Assembly (NCBI GenBank): GCA_036897485.1
Contig: JAYMTF010000950.1
Coordinates: 1 to 28,009, forward strand
Source: Pelargonium nanum
Taxonomy: Eukaryota > Streptophyta > Magnoliopsida > Geraniales > Geraniaceae
Length of the DNA: 28,009 bases
Direction of reading: 5' to 3'
Shown here: piece after piece, positions 1 through 10,682 of the stretch
Layout: each line of letters opens with the position of its first letter
Position numbering within the stretch: position 1 is the stretch's first letter
Position numbers and translations under genes: made by a program
Notes under the pieces: model-generated
Told to the model about the DNA's origin: nothing
The model's input: only the letters and a program-made list of their open reading frames with translations
Databases searched by the model: none

Positions 1-330
1 CAGAAATGTCTTTCTCCTAAGTACGGAGAGCGGCAAAAAAAAAAAAGATACAAATAAAAAATACCCACGATCAAATTTCAAGCACACACCCACAAAATAA
101 TGAAACCCACGTGTAAATTCGAGATATTTCATGTTATCTGAACGAAACCAAGCTGAATTTTCACCGGAAACGTCGATTTGAGCGGTGGAGAATTTGAGAA
201 AATCGCATAGAAAATGAGCTAGAAATTACGTAATGAAGCAAATACGTACCTTGATCTGCTTGTCGAGAAGAGTCGCGGAGTACTCGAGCTTGTGCGTGAT
301 GTATCGAGCCCAAGTAAAGAACGATGCCAT
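1..330 (-). CDS. Partial S26-type (signal peptidase-like) protease, 5' end only
   Basis: On the minus strand an ATG at 330-328 opens an 81-bp exon (330-250) encoding 27 residues beginning MASFFTWARYITHKLEYS. It ends at a good donor (AAG|GTACGT). A 233-bp intron (249-17) with a T-rich tract ends in CTTAG, and exon 2 (16-1) continues in frame as E-K-D-I-S before the window ends. The start resembles the N-terminus I remember for plant peptidase S24/S26 family proteins related to the mitochondrial inner-membrane protease, but the catalytic Ser/Lys region lies outside the window. In Arabidopsis, as I recall, such a gene (At1g06200) sits next to the TOM1-like gene At1g06210; here a TOM1-like gene is also the neighbour, divergently transcribed, which supports the call. 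The exon is seen directly; the family is inference from a short N-terminus plus neighbourhood. Confidence 0.5.
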
Positions 331-1500
331 TGCTGTCGCCGATGGAGATTATCGTCTTCTTCGCCGATGTTCTGTCACTGTGAGTTGTGAATTTCCCAAT
401 TTCTTAAACCCTTAGAAATTGAATTCCATTTTATTTTTCTCGTCTAAATTTTGTTTTTAAGTCTCTGAATGAAAAATTAAAAAAATGGATTTGGGCCTTT
501 TGAAGACTCGTTTTGGGCTTTCAAGGCCCACTAGAAATGCCCATGTCATTTTCCAACACAAAAACTAATGTTTTATTACTTTAAACTGGACGATAACAAA
601 GACAAGTCTGACAAAAAGGTTGAAAATCTAACTAATTCGTGTGTTATTCGGTTTGCAGACCAATCCAAAAATAAAAAATTTGACATGAGCCGCAACGGTT
701 AAAACATCATGAATAATCAAACCAAAAACACTAGATTTCTTCCCATCAACCTGAATAATCAAGTTGAGGGAACTGAAATCGTCTCATCTAACTTGAAAAG
801 TACGAACAACTGACAACGATTGCACTTGAAGTTTAAGCCGCCCACGTGGAGTGCTCTGCCAATCGCCTCTTATCACCATCGTGTATGCCATTTGATCCGA
901 CAACAAACTCGAGGGTGTTGATCCGATGACTCTAGCCAAATCACCACTTTTTAAGCCACCTTCTCTTTCTCTCCAATCGTCTCTTACTGCCCTGCGCGCA
1001 CACTAACCAAAACACATATCACGAATTTATGCCTACACTCTCTAAACACTAACAAAATATAATTAACTTGCTATCGTTATATGAACGAGAATGACTGCAA
1101 TTTGCTACATGCAAATCAAGAAACTGCCGCCGCTCTGAAATCAAGAGCAGCAGTAACCGAGCAAAAATGTTATCTGACTCTCAAAACGGCATAAAGAAAA
1201 AGATAGAAGAGATATTTTATTAATACATTTCAGATGTTATCTCATTTTGTTTTTGGTATGATAAAAAAAATCATTTAGTTAAAAATGAATTTTTTTGGGT
1301 AACAATTATCCAAAGAGAACAAAATGAAGAAGAAAATCCAAACATATTGGTAACAAATATGATAATATTTAATTAATTTCTATTAATAGATATGGGACCC
1401 ACAAACCCATCCCTATGAATCCGCAAAAGAGGACACGTGTATCTCAGTTTCGAGTCAAATCGCTCTCAATATATCAACAACAAACAAAACTGAAACTGAC
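331..1500. other. Divergent intergenic promoter region with two G-box palindromes
   Basis: This stretch separates the minus-strand S26-like gene from the plus-strand TOL gene. No convincing ORF is present. A perfect 8-bp G-box CCACGTGG lies at 842-849, and an ACACGTGT palindrome at 1433-1440 is close to the expected TOL transcription start. CACGTG cores bind bZIP and bHLH factors and are common in light or ABA responsive plant promoters. The rest is AT-rich, without clear repeats. Confidence 0.4.
492..530. promoter_or_regulatory. Site II (TGGGCY) cluster upstream of the S26-like gene
   Basis: TGGGCC at 492-497, TGGGCT at 514-519 and GGCCCA at 525-530 lie about 160-200 bp upstream of the minus-strand ATG at 330. 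Clustered TGGGCY site II elements bind TCP factors and are typical of plant promoters for ribosomal, mitochondrial and cell-cycle genes. This suits a nuclear gene for a possibly mitochondrial protease. Motifs are seen directly; function is inferred. Confidence 0.45.
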
Positions 1501-1585
1501 TCACAAAACCACCACATCACCGTAGCTACTGAGAATCGGAGTCGATTTCACAAATTAGGGTTTTTGTCTCTCTCTCGGCGATCAG

Positions 1586-1996
1586 GTTTGTCTACTGATT
1601 CTCTGTTACACCTTTGAAAGCTTTCATTTTGGTCTGTTTGGCTGTTGAGAAACCGAAGGAAAAGGAAAGAAACTGCAAAAACTGAAGTTAATTAGCTGAT
1701 TTATTTCTCGAATGTTACCACAATTGATTTGATTTTCTTAATAAACAAACAGATGCGTAAGTGAGTGAAGTATAGTTAAATAGAATGATGTTTAGTGAAA
1801 TTTTCTGTCCATTTTAGTTGAAATTTTTTCCGGGAAAATCAGTGAGTTAATTACTCATCCCGATTGCTTATTATGACTTTAATCAGAAGTTAAATCTACA
1901 CAAATTTTAGAGCTTGGATTTTCTTTATCTTGTAATTTTGAAATTTTGAAATTTTTTGTTATTAACTTGTGTTTGATTTTAGGGTTTTGACTTCAG
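1586..1996 (+). other. Probable 5'UTR intron of the TOL gene
   Basis: A pyrimidine-rich leader with a telo-box-like element (TTAGGGTTT, 1555-1563) is followed by a donor in GATCAG|GTTTGT at 1586. A T-rich stretch then ends at an acceptor TGACTTCAG at 1996. The segment between is AT/T-rich, as plant introns are, while the flanks look like leader sequence, and the coding start follows at 2070. Leader introns are common in plant housekeeping genes. No transcript was available, so exact boundaries are inferred. Confidence 0.45.
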
Positions 1997-2069
1997 GGAG
2001 CTCAGGGGAGAAGCTCGATTTTAGGATTTTAGGGTTGTTGAATTTGAGTTCTGTGAACTTAGTGGTGGA

Positions 2070-4799
2070 ATGGACAAGCTGAAGCTAGCTCAGTTTGGTG
2101 AGCGGTTGATGACGGGTGGAGCTCAAATGGGTAGAATGGTCAGTGGGAAAGTGAAGGAAATGCTGCAAAGCCCGACGGTGGAGTCGAAGATGGTTGATGA
2201 GGCAACACTGGAGACGTTGCCGGAGCCCAACTGGGGTATGAATTTGAGGATATGTGCGATGATCAATAGCGGAGAGTTTAGTGGGTCGGAGATTGTTAGG
2301 GCTATAAAGAAGAAGATTTCGGGTAAGAGTGTTGTCAGCCAGATGTTGAGTCTTGATTTGTTGGAGGCTTGCACTATGAATTGCGAGAAGGTGTTCTCGG
2401 TGGTGGCGTCAGAGAAAGTGTTGGAGGAGATGGTCATGATGATGGATAATCCACAGACGGATCAGGGAAATAGAGATAGGGCTTTGCAGTTGATTCGGGC
2501 ATGGGGTCAGTCCGAGGATCTTGCATATCTTCCCGTGTTTCGTCAAACCTATATGGTGATTTACGTTTCTGTGGTTTTCTGTTTGCCCTCATTATCCTGC
2601 ACTCGTTGTTTGTGATTTTTTTGCTGATTCGATTTATTTATTTAAAACTTAATGAAAAAATCTCCAGCATCACTTTGTTAGAAGACTTAATCATGCCTTA
2701 TGTATACCAAAGTGTCGGTACTTCTCTTGGGGTTGAGCTCTGCCCAATTAATAGTTTTGCAGTTTATGACATGCAGTAATCATCATTTCATTTGTGCTTG
2801 ATGTGATCTTCCATATTCTTAGGCTGAGTTTTGGGGTATATGACTCAAGACATAGAGCAGAGTTGTTCATTTTCAAACAAGCTTGAGCTATTTTTGCACC
2901 ATTTTAGATTGCTGATTGGGGTTGAATAAATAGAATAAACAAATCAGTTCCTTACGGGCCTTCCACTTACAAGAGTGTTCTTACCTCTGCTCTGCTTTTG
3001 TGTTCGACAAGGACGTTTTCATGTTATCCTTGATCACTATTTTGAAGTATCAATTAGAGCTTATTGTGTATCATTTCCTTAAAGCAATAATGCACTATGA
3101 TTTGCTTATTCTATACTTTTAATTTAATAGAATATGTAACAAAAAGAAAAAATTGACCAACTTCTTCATTTTTGTATTTAATATGCAAGAATCACTTGGA
3201 TCCCACCTTTTCTTGTCAAACCGTGTAATTATAGACTGACTTGTGATTGAATAATGTATGCGGTGCATAAGCAATTGGATGGCCAAGTAGGAAACAAATG
3301 TACATTGGAAAATACAAGATAGGATTGCATACAGATGCATATCTTTGATCAGAAGTACATATTCCTTGTTGATTATTCGTGGATACACTTATTTGGTTCT
3401 TCACTTGAAGCTAGTTTTTTATTTTGGACTAACTGGATATTCTTAGTAAACACATTAACGGACAATTTGATTCATTTCATATTTTTCCTTCTGACTCAAC
3501 TATTCGGGCAGAGCTTAAAAGGAAGACGCACATCTTTACCGCCAGAAGTTAGTGATTCACCTCCTATGCAACATTCGCTTGAGTCATATGTTCATCAACA
3601 GCCAATGCCTCCTCCTGAAGAATACCCTTTTCCTAACACAGGACATGGTGATGACCAAACTAATTTTTCCCACAGTTATGGAGGCCTATCGGTTGAAGAG
3701 AAGAAAGAATTTATGGTAGAAACTCGAAACAGCCTGGACTTGCTCTCTAGCATATTGACTGAAGCTGAGCCAAAAGCTATGAAGGTAAGTTCACTACATT
3801 CGACTATTATGTTACTTCTGTCATTTATGGTGCATACCGTTTATGCAGTTTATTGAATCATTTAATGCATACATGCTTTTCCACTGTGTTTTGATATGAC
3901 CGTTTTTATAAAATAACTACCATAGTGTCTCCATGTGTAATATCACTATTTTTTCAAAAAACAAAATATAGGCTTATAGTGATTTTTTTGGTTGTTTATG
4001 ATAACTCATGGTGTGTGCATCATGACCGGACTGAATTTTGGTAAATTTTCGGACGAAGTCTGGACTGGACTGAAAATCCTAGGCCGGAGTGATTGGACTG
4101 AAATAATTGGAAAATTGCATTTCTAATAGAAAAAATACACCATGTAGAATATGGAGAAAATTGGACCTAAAGCATTAAAAAAATTATTTGGTCTGGACCG
4201 AATCATGAACACCCCTGCATTATTGTAGCTTTATTAGGAACTGTTTTTTTTTTCTTTCCCCGTGCGACCGGCAATAACCACGAACTCAAATTTCTGAATC
4301 TACAAATGAGTATAAGAAAGAGAAGAAAAAGGAAGTAATAGTACTTCTTGTGTGGCTGCAGGACGATTTGACAGTGAGCATGCTAGAGAAGCTGAAGCAG
4401 TCGCAGCCCGTCGTTCAGAGGATTGTAGAAACCACCACGGACGATGAGGGAATGCTCTTTGAGGCTTTGAATCTTCATGATGAACTCCAACAAATCATCT
4501 CAAGATGTGAGGAACTCGAAGCTGGTCTCGAATCCAACAAACCAGCCAGTTCACTTACTGATGTTGAAACTCTAAAATCTGGAGAACTGTCTGAAAACTG
4601 CAACGCCACTGAAGCCAGTTTACACACTCGGGTTGAAACTCAAAAACCCGAAATACCACCGCCTGGTAATGTTGAGACCGCTGCAGCCAGTTCAGGCTCG
4701 AAAGTTGGCACTCGTAACGAAAGCAACGAAGGAGAAAGTTCCCTGGAAGAACAAGAGCTTGGTACCGAATCGAGCAGTAGCAAGAAAAGTGTTGAATAA
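2070..4799 (+). CDS. TOL: TOM1-like (TOL) VHS-GAT ubiquitin-sorting adaptor
   Basis: Four coding exons, 2070-2555, 3512-3784, 4362-4799, joined in frame: three visible coding segments with phase-0 junctions (M162|S163, K253|D254), giving 398 aa. Residues ~40-165 form a VHS domain (starts VDEATLETLPEPNWG, ends YLPVFRQTYM). A Pro-rich linker follows, then a GAT domain at ~220-310 with the conserved TTDDEGMLFEALNLHDELQ segment. The tail (~311-398) is Ser/Glu-rich. VHS-GAT proteins of the TOL family bind ubiquitin and act as an ESCRT-0 substitute in plants, handing ubiquitinated plasma-membrane proteins such as auxin carriers to multivesicular bodies for vacuolar breakdown. Length and sequence fit the short TOL1/TOL2 class (~380-410 aa) rather than longer TOL3-9 proteins. 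Which of the two is not settled; the S26-like neighbour favours TOL2. The protein lacks an N-terminal signal or membrane segment. Note: the coding part has three exons; a further leader exon lies upstream of 1586. Confidence 0.9.
4007..4217. mobile_element. Decayed non-autonomous hAT-like element in TOL intron 3
   Basis: Within the last TOL intron (3785-4361), the right edge reads ...CATGAACACCCCTG (ending 4217), and the left edge at 4007 reads CATGGTGTGTGCATCATG. Reverse-complementing the right edge gives CAGGGGTGTTCATGA, an imperfect match to the left edge. The interior is rich in GGACTGGACTG / GGTCTGGACCG motifs. Plant hAT miniature elements typically have CAGGGGTG-type ends followed by runs of CCGGACCG-like sequence. 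At 211 bp it has no coding capacity. No clear 8-bp target duplication was found, so it is old and the ends are approximate. Confidence 0.5.
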
Positions 4800-6009
4800 G
4801 GGAAGGCTTTGGAAGCTGTATACTATTTTTCTTGATAATGTCTGTCATTTACTGCTGTGCTCTGTACTGACTTAGTTTTTTGCAAAATGATACTATGTTG
4901 TCTGGATATTATCTGTTTTAATGTCTAAACTTGCTAACCAATTTGTCCAGTTCCTTCACTTCCTTGTAGTTGTATTTTAAGCTTTCATGAGCGTGGTTGA
5001 GAGTGCTAGTGACAGCTTATTTGCATGAAAGCATAAATAAATAGCCATCTGCAAAAGAGTCCTATTTCGATTTTGTCAAGACTGATAAAATATGACAATT
5101 CGGATATCGGGTTGAAAAAACCTGAATACCAAGATGTGTATATTGCTCAATCTCCAACTTAGAAGATGATGAACTTGACCTGGATATTGATCAAGCTCAT
5201 TTTATGCGACTTAGAATATGCAGGTCGATGCCTCAAATGGGGACATGATGGGCTAAAATCCCAGTTGGCAAAAGAGACCTTTTATATACGTGATTTGACT
5301 ATTGGTGTAAATGTGGGAAGGATTATTTATGAGGTTTCAAATATGCTTCAACGCTCCGCCTCAAGTTGGTGCAACAGGTGGAGATGCCCGACGAGTAGCT
5401 ATAATTTTTTTTAGAAAAATAGTAAAATTAAGAATCATGGAATGGAAGAAATATTTTTCTTTCAAAATGTAAAAGGTAAATATCCAGAACTTCATGAATT
5501 GAGTCGTAAATGCATTGATCAAACTGTTGGCTAACGTCAGTACAAATTCGCGTGAACATGCATATTTTGCTCGTAAAACTTTATGCATGCAAACCTTTTA
5601 AGTCCCAACCTAAAATTTCAAATGACGGTCCAAATATATTAAAAAAGAAAAAGAGGAGAGTAGAGATTAGGGTAAATACCAAAAATGCCCTTCACTTGAC
5701 TTCATGTACTATGTACAACTCGGTTATGGAAACTCACACTCCGTAGAACAACACACAACACACCCGAATCCAACAAAATTCCCTCCCGCCATTTCTCCAA
5801 ATTCCCTTTTCCTTTTCCCTCCACTTTCCGAGAAAGCCTGAATTTTCCTGGAAAATTCCATCTTCACCAAATTCGTATCACACACTAGCAACTTCACTTC
5901 CCCATGAGCCCTAATCACACACATCCTGAAACTCCGCGCGTCGAATTTGTTGTTTCGTACTAATTTTCGCTCCCCAACAGATCTTCCGACCTAGGGTTTC
6001 GCACCAGCC
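4800..6009. other. TOL 3'UTR, spacer, and SMC1 promoter/leader
   Basis: The first ~250 bp after the TOL stop should be 3'UTR and downstream sequence, with AATAAA-like motifs near 5034. From about 5050 to 5700 nothing recognisable was seen. 5740-6009 is the SMC1 promoter and leader: it is CT-rich, contains a TCCCGCC core at 5784-5790 that loosely resembles an E2F site, and carries CTAGGGTTT (telo-box-like) at 5991-5999, ten bases before the ATG. E2F and telo-box elements are usual in plant S-phase genes, but the E2F match here is imperfect. No TATA box was evident. Confidence 0.35.
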
Positions 6010-9000
6010 ATGCCGTCCCTGGCGTCTACCGGGAAAATCCTCCGGCTGGAGGTGGAGAACTTCAAGTCCTACAAGGGATTCCAGAAGATTGGCCCCTTCT
6101 ACGACTTTACGGCGATAATTGGCCCGAACGGGTCCGGAAAATCGAATCTGATGGACGCTATTAGCTTCGTGCTGGGCGTGCGCACCGGCCAGCTCCGTGG
6201 GACACAGTTGAAGGACCTGATCTACGCCTTCGACGACAAGGAGAAGGAGCAGAAGGGCCGTAGGGCTTTTGTCAGGCTTGTCTATGAGGTGGTTAAGGAC
6301 GAGGAGCTCGAGTTCACCAGAACAATCACGAGCTCTGGCGGGAGTGAGTACCGGATTAACCAGACGGTTGTGACTTGGGATCAGTACAATGCGAAGTTGA
6401 GGTCGCTCGGAATTCTCGTTAAAGCCCGGAATTTTCTAGTCTTCCAGGTAATTCGCTTGACTGTGATACCATTATTAGATTTTTAGGTCAATTAATTGTT
6501 TAATTTATCACATTTCTTTGTCCATGCCTCTGGCCTCACTTCAGCCACCATTTCCTTTTCTTTTTCTTTTTGGTGGTTTTGAGCAAATTGGTCATACATA
6601 CATGGTGTTGTATTGTTTTTTGATGTATGTATATTTCAAATTTGGACATTTTATCTATATTTGTTTTATTATTATTATTGCCGGCTGTGTCATTATTCTG
6701 TTAATCATGACTTATACTTATACACGTGTCTTATTTTCTTTGATTGTATCGTTGGTTGATCGGTTATGGTATTACTTAAAATATGTTTCCAAATTTATCA
6801 GTGTGCTGGGAAAACAATATAAACCAGTACTTCATTTCGAAATGGTTGTAAATTTTGTCACGTCTTGGTTCATTTATTATAAGATTTTTATGCGATATAG
6901 ATAGTCTTCAACTTTTGCCACGTGTATCACTCTACATACACATAATTTGTGGCACAAATCGCCTGGTCCAAAAATACACGCGTCGGGAATCTCACTTATG
7001 AAGTCAAAATTCATCACATGTGTATATAATAGTCACACTTCATAACTTTAGAATTGGATTAGTTTAAGGATCAATAACCAAATTTGGAAGTCAGACCAAT
7101 TTGGGTCAAATTTTTGTATAATTCATTTGATCTTGCTCGTGTTCTGACCAGGATACCAGATTTAACCCAAACCCTATTCCAATTATCTTTCTAGTGCTCA
7201 TGTCATATAATTGATGTTATGAACTAAGACACTAAATTGAATTGTATTATCACTTACTCATACATATGCCTCAAAATTATTCTCACTGACAAAAATGTTG
7301 GCTCATTTTGCTTATACATTCAACACTCAAAAGATGTAGACAGCTAGAAGCTGATTCTTTCTCTTAACCAAGAGTAAACTTTGTCATATAGGGTGATGTG
7401 GAGTCGATTGCATCTAAGAATCCCAAAGAGCTTACTGGACTTTTTGAGCAAATTTCTGGGTCTGATGACCTCAAGAAAGACTACGAGCTACTGGAAGAGA
7501 AGAAAGCCACAGCTGAAGAAAAAGCAGCCCTTGTCTATCAGAAAAAGAGAACAGTGACTATGGAAAGAAAGCAGAAGAAAGAACAGAAAGAAGAGGCAGA
7601 GAAACATCTTCGTTTGCAAGATCAACTGGTATTTATCATCAAATTTATCTGCAGGTTTCATGTCTTTTTTCTTCATACTATTGTATGAACATGTGCTTTC
7701 TCTTACGTTTATTCATTATGCAAATAGTTCATTATTGACATGAGTATTTATTTTAATATTTTTGTTTATTTAATCTTAAGTTTGATTGATTGACAACATC
7801 AGGATGATCTGATTTAGTTTGTTTTTTTAAGTTAGTTCCTGTTGAAATAAGGTACCATAACAGCACATCATTTTGAGATCGACTAAATTTTGCATGTGGT
7901 GCTCTCAATTGAATAGTCTTACATTCTCTTTATATTGATGCAGCCCCTTTTGGAATTCTGCAGATATAGTGAAATAATAGAAAATATAAATTTAGAATGT
8001 GTCATATAGGGTTGTAATGTATGATCTGTTTTTCTTATTTATTAGTTTATGCTGAACTGTCTAAATTTTGCATGTGGTGCTCTCAATTGAATTGCCTTAC
8101 ATTCTCTTCATATTGATGCATCCCCTTCTGGAATTCCGTAGATATAGTGTAATAATGGAAAATATAAATGCAGAATTTGTAATGTAACAGTGAAGAAGGA
8201 AGAGGAAGGGTTCAGAGAAGGATAATTGAGATGCAAAGAGAGAGAACTTAGAGAATTATTTGGATAGAAGATAAGTAAATTTCATGATTTTTGATAGCAC
8301 ATAACACATTACATACTAACACAACCAGCTGAGCTGGCAAAATCGACTAGACTGGCTGAAGTTACTTAAAGCGGCTAAACAACGGCCTAAAACATTGCTC
8401 TGCATCACATATTGGCATTATATTATCTGTTACTTATAGCACTGTTATGCTGCATTATGTACATGCTATAAAGAGTAAAATCCTTCTTGAGATTACCTGG
8501 TGCATAAAGGAGTTGTTTGTTTCTTGTAGGAACTTCAATGTTTGTTTGGTGTATCTTGATTAGCCATTGACTGAGAATTTTAGTATTTGATTGATGAATG
8601 CCCCATATTTCTTATTACAAAAATTAGACTACACCGGAAATTCCTTATGTTCATATATATATTTTACAATAAAATTGTGTATACTGTTATTGTACAAGAT
8701 TTAAATGGTGACTGTCAGTTTGAAAAGTTTTTGGTGAAGGACTGTTGTATGCTTATGTTGAATTGGTGTGCTTTTCCCCCATTGGATCTCTTGATCTAGA
8801 ATATTCTACAGCTTCTTATGTTATCACGTGAGCCTTCCCATCATCCTCTTACTTTTTTTTTCCTGCAGAAATCTTTGAAGAAAGAATACTTTTTATGGCA
8901 ATTGTTCAACATTGAAAAGGATATGTCAAAAGCAAATGAAGACCTTGAAGCTGAAACGAGAAGCCGTGCAGATATCATGCAAGAAGTAGAGAAGATAGAA

Positions 9001-10640
9001 GGTGAGGTGAGGAAAAAGAAGATGGAGCAAAACAAATATCTGAAAGAGATTACAATTTGTGAGAAGAAGATTGCTGAGAGAAGAAACAGACTTGACAAGA
9101 ATGTGAGCTATTTCAGTTTATCTATTGATTCTCTTCCACTTTTTATTTATTTGAATTTTTAAGTAGTAAAACTCGTCTAGAATGAATAAATTTTGTGCAC
9201 TATAATGCCAGTCTAATCTATGTTTTGGACACTCTTAGTTGTCATTACCATGAATTATGGTGTCTTGGTTGGAAATGAAGTTGGGATCTGAACTGTTGAG
9301 GATTTCTTTTGTTAATTTTTGCCTCTCTCTTCTTTAGTTAATTTTTGTCTGTATAGCATTGAGATGATTTGTGATTTCTTAATTATGATACTGAGGGAAG
9401 GTGTGATACAAGCAATTTGTTTGTGACTGATTTTTCTTGTTGGAGATTCTAACACTTGGATATTTCACATCTCCTTGGACGCAAAACTTGAGGATCTCTG
9501 ATTGAACTCTGACAGTGATGTTTGCAGACTGCTTAGCTCCATCTCTGTAATTCATCAATTTTATGAATTGCTATTAGTTATATCACTGTTATTTTACAAT
9601 CACCATATATGCTGTGTTATTTTTGTGGGCCCAAGAGAAGAAGCTTATTCATAATTCTTCTTGGTATTTTCTTGTTTGCAGCAACCTGAGCTTCTCAAGT
9701 TGAAGGAGGCAATGTCACGAATTAATTCAAAAAGTAAGAGCAGTCGGAAGGAGCTTGCAAGAAAAGAAAAAGAAAAAGAAGCACACGCAGATGATATGGC
9801 GAAGCTTCAGGAGGGCATAAAGGACCTCACTGCAAAGCTAGATGAATTAAATGAAAAAAGTCGAGACGGCGGTGAGAAACTTAAGCTTGCTGACAGTCAA
9901 ATGAGGGAATATTTTCGAATGTGAGTTTTCTATGGTTCTCCATTTATTATTTTAAGGGAATTCTTTTTCTGATGTGGTGATATCTGATTCTTTATTTGCT
10001 GAAATGTAATGTTCTTGTGGTACATACAATGGGGGAAAAGCATTTTAGGCTTTGTTTCCTGGGATGTCATTACCCTGTCATTGTTGTGGTTGCATTTAAT
10101 CCCTGATTCTAAACTTCTTTCCCATTTTTTCACGGTTGGAATTGACCTTTCAGTAAGGAGGATGCTGGGATGAAAACTACGAAGCTGAGAGATGAAAAAG
10201 AGGTTCTAGACAGGCAACAATATGCTGATATGGAAGCTCTAAAGAATTTGGATGAAAATCTTCAACAACTGCGCAATCGGGAGAGTGAACTTGGTTCGCA
10301 GGAGGACCAAATGCGAACAAGACTAAAAAAGATTCTTGATAATTCTGCTAAACATAGGGCTGAACTCAAAGAACTTGAGAAGTACTTACATGAGTTGCAA
10401 AATAAGCATCGAGATTCCAAGTTAGTAACTTCTGGGTGCACTGAATTCATTGTTATTTTTGCTATTGTCTGTTTCTATTGTTTTATTTTTCGGTGTTTCA
10501 ATGCTTCATTTGCTCATATATGTTGTTACTACTATTATTATCACAGCCGCATATTTTCTAATCGAAATGTTCAGTATGTATAGATCTAGAAGAAGAAAAT
10601 GAAAGAGGATATTCGTCATTTATTTGAGAAATAATATTTC

Positions 10641-10682
<42 letters not shown>

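Noticed and set aside
233-415. Plus-strand 60-aa ORF at the left end
   Set aside because: It is antisense to the minus-strand exon beginning MASFFTWARYITHKLEYS, which has a proper splice donor and a plausible in-frame second exon.
5784-5790. E2F site upstream of SMC1
   Set aside because: TCCCGCC core is present, but the flanking TTT of the plant E2F consensus is missing, so it is not called as a feature.
6518-6904. 128-aa ORF in SMC1 intron 1
   Set aside because: T-rich, hydrophobic chance frame within an intron whose splicing is fixed by flanking SMC1 protein; no family resemblance.
8190-8460. Purine-rich and CTGGC-containing stretch in SMC1 intron 2, thought of as a retroelement LTR fragment
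   Set aside because: No definable ends, no target duplication and no coding part; the resemblance is only in base composition.
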